Part shown: positions 63,590 to 64,000 of the stretch, piece by piece | Layout of the letters: each line of letters opens with the position of its first letter | Numbering within the stretch: position 1 is the stretch's first letter | Assembly (NCBI GenBank): GCA_947480335.1 | Contig: CANKCB010000004.1 | Location: 124,001-188,000 of the forward strand | Reading direction: 5' to 3' | Source: Gammaproteobacteria bacterium | GTDB lineage: Bacteria; Pseudomonadota; Gammaproteobacteria; Eutrophobiales; Eutrophobiaceae | Length of the DNA: 64,000 nt | The notes under the pieces: generated by a model | What the model was told of the DNA's origin: nothing | Databases searched by the model: none | The model's input: only the letters and a program-made list of their open reading frames with translations | Program-made: the position numbers and the translations under genes

Positions 63590-64000
63590 TTATATCCCCT
63601 TACTCATCTTTTTCTGAACCATAGGCACTAACCACCAAAGCAGACTGAATACAATCAGCATAACCATGATGATTGAAACTGGTGATGAAACAAATATTTT
63701 CCAGTTGCCGTGCCCTATCATCATCGATTGCATATAGCCACGTTCAGCTGTCTCACCAAGAACCAGTGCGATTACCAGTGGCAGGCGGGGGTAATGGAAT
63801 CGCACCATCAGATACCCAACCACGCCCATCAGGGCGGTTACCATCACATCGCCGGGTCTTGAATCGATTGCATAGGCTCCGACCAGACTGGTCATAATAA
63901 CGATAGGTGCGAGGATCTGACCCTTCACCAGCGTGATCAGCGCCAGCCAACGGATCAGCACCAGTGCAAGCACAGCTGAAAAAATTGCGCTCAAGGTCAA
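63590..64000 (-). CDS. TctA large membrane subunit, C-terminal part (cut by edge)
   Basis: The last 136 codons of a gene that runs past the right edge; the usual length is about 500 residues. The end matches TctA: repeated hydrophobic segments with DVMVTALMGVVGYLMVR, LPLVIALVLGETAERGYMQS and the SSPVSI block. TctA is the main permease of the tripartite tricarboxylate family; substrate not assignable. Here tctA precedes tctB, the reverse of the common order. Confidence 0.82.
   Translation of the reverse strand: MTLSAIFSAVLALVLIRWLALITLVKGQILAPIVIMTSLVGAYAIDSRPGDVMVTALMGVVGYLMVRFHYPRLPLVIALVLGETAERGYMQSMMIGHGNWKIFVSSPVSIIMVMLIVFSLLWWLVPMVQKKMSKGI

Noticed and set aside
1-64000. CRISPR arrays, tRNA or rRNA genes, prophage or transposase genes
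   Set aside because: No regularly spaced repeats, cloverleaf sequences or mobile-element proteins were seen on either strand.

Overview
The window looks like chromosomal DNA of a marine or aquatic gammaproteobacterium-like heterotroph. The reasons are moderate G+C, Shine-Dalgarno-led genes, TonB-dependent receptors with an EEIVVTAQRR-type mature N-terminus, Tat-exported proteins and c-type cytochromes. The genus cannot be read from this sequence. I see no rRNA, tRNA, CRISPR array, insertion sequence or phage gene. The outstanding trait is paralogue multiplication: four TonB receptors of one subfamily, four amidohydrolases, three copies of a cytochrome/HXXSHH/ankyrin module, two EutA-like proteins, two ornithine-cyclodeaminase-like proteins, two ICMT-like methyltransferases, two MoxR ATPases and two small DGDxDY membrane proteins.

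Layout. 1-1627: the start of a MoxR ATPase gene (cut by the edge) and an EamA transporter. 1833-8296: an operon of three tandem exported amidohydrolase paralogues, all lacking the family's HxH metal motif, ending in a small membrane-anchored DGDxDY protein. 8428-21122: two TonB receptors, two ornithine-cyclodeaminase-like enzymes, a His-rich EutA-like ATPase, two coupled ICMT-like methyltransferases and an exported alpha/beta hydrolase. 21123-21977: a degenerate stretch with an FNR-like remnant, two small ORFs and a strong terminator.

21978-44091 is the core. On the minus strand the gene order DUF1592-family di-heme cytochrome, Tat-exported DUF1552 (HXXSHH) protein, secreted ankyrin protein occurs three times. 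A PQQ dehydrogenase closes one copy and a TonB receptor follows another. The copy at 38-44 kb is preceded by a good class II FNR-type promoter. 44399-48313: a polysaccharide-monooxygenase-like protein, a B3-like metallo-hydrolase with altered zinc ligands, a small cytochrome c and a mono-heme protein of unknown function. 48350-54014: a five-gene overlapping operon (MoxR, DUF58, a three-TM MxaA-like protein, two vWA proteins) resembling mxaRSACL. 54407-57094: a fourth amidohydrolase, with HxH intact, again paired with a DGDxDY protein. 57441-63071: a bicupin, a second EutA-like protein and a fourth TonB receptor. 63130-64000: TctB and the end of TctA.

Inferred working model: TonB receptors import an unidentified small organic substrate. 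Exported hydrolases and amidohydrolases process it. The PQQ dehydrogenase and the multi-domain cytochromes handle periplasmic oxidation, and the MoxR/vWA operon matures a metalloenzyme. The best candidates for undescribed systems are the triplicated cytochrome/HXXSHH/ankyrin module and the amidohydrolase plus DGDxDY-anchor pair.
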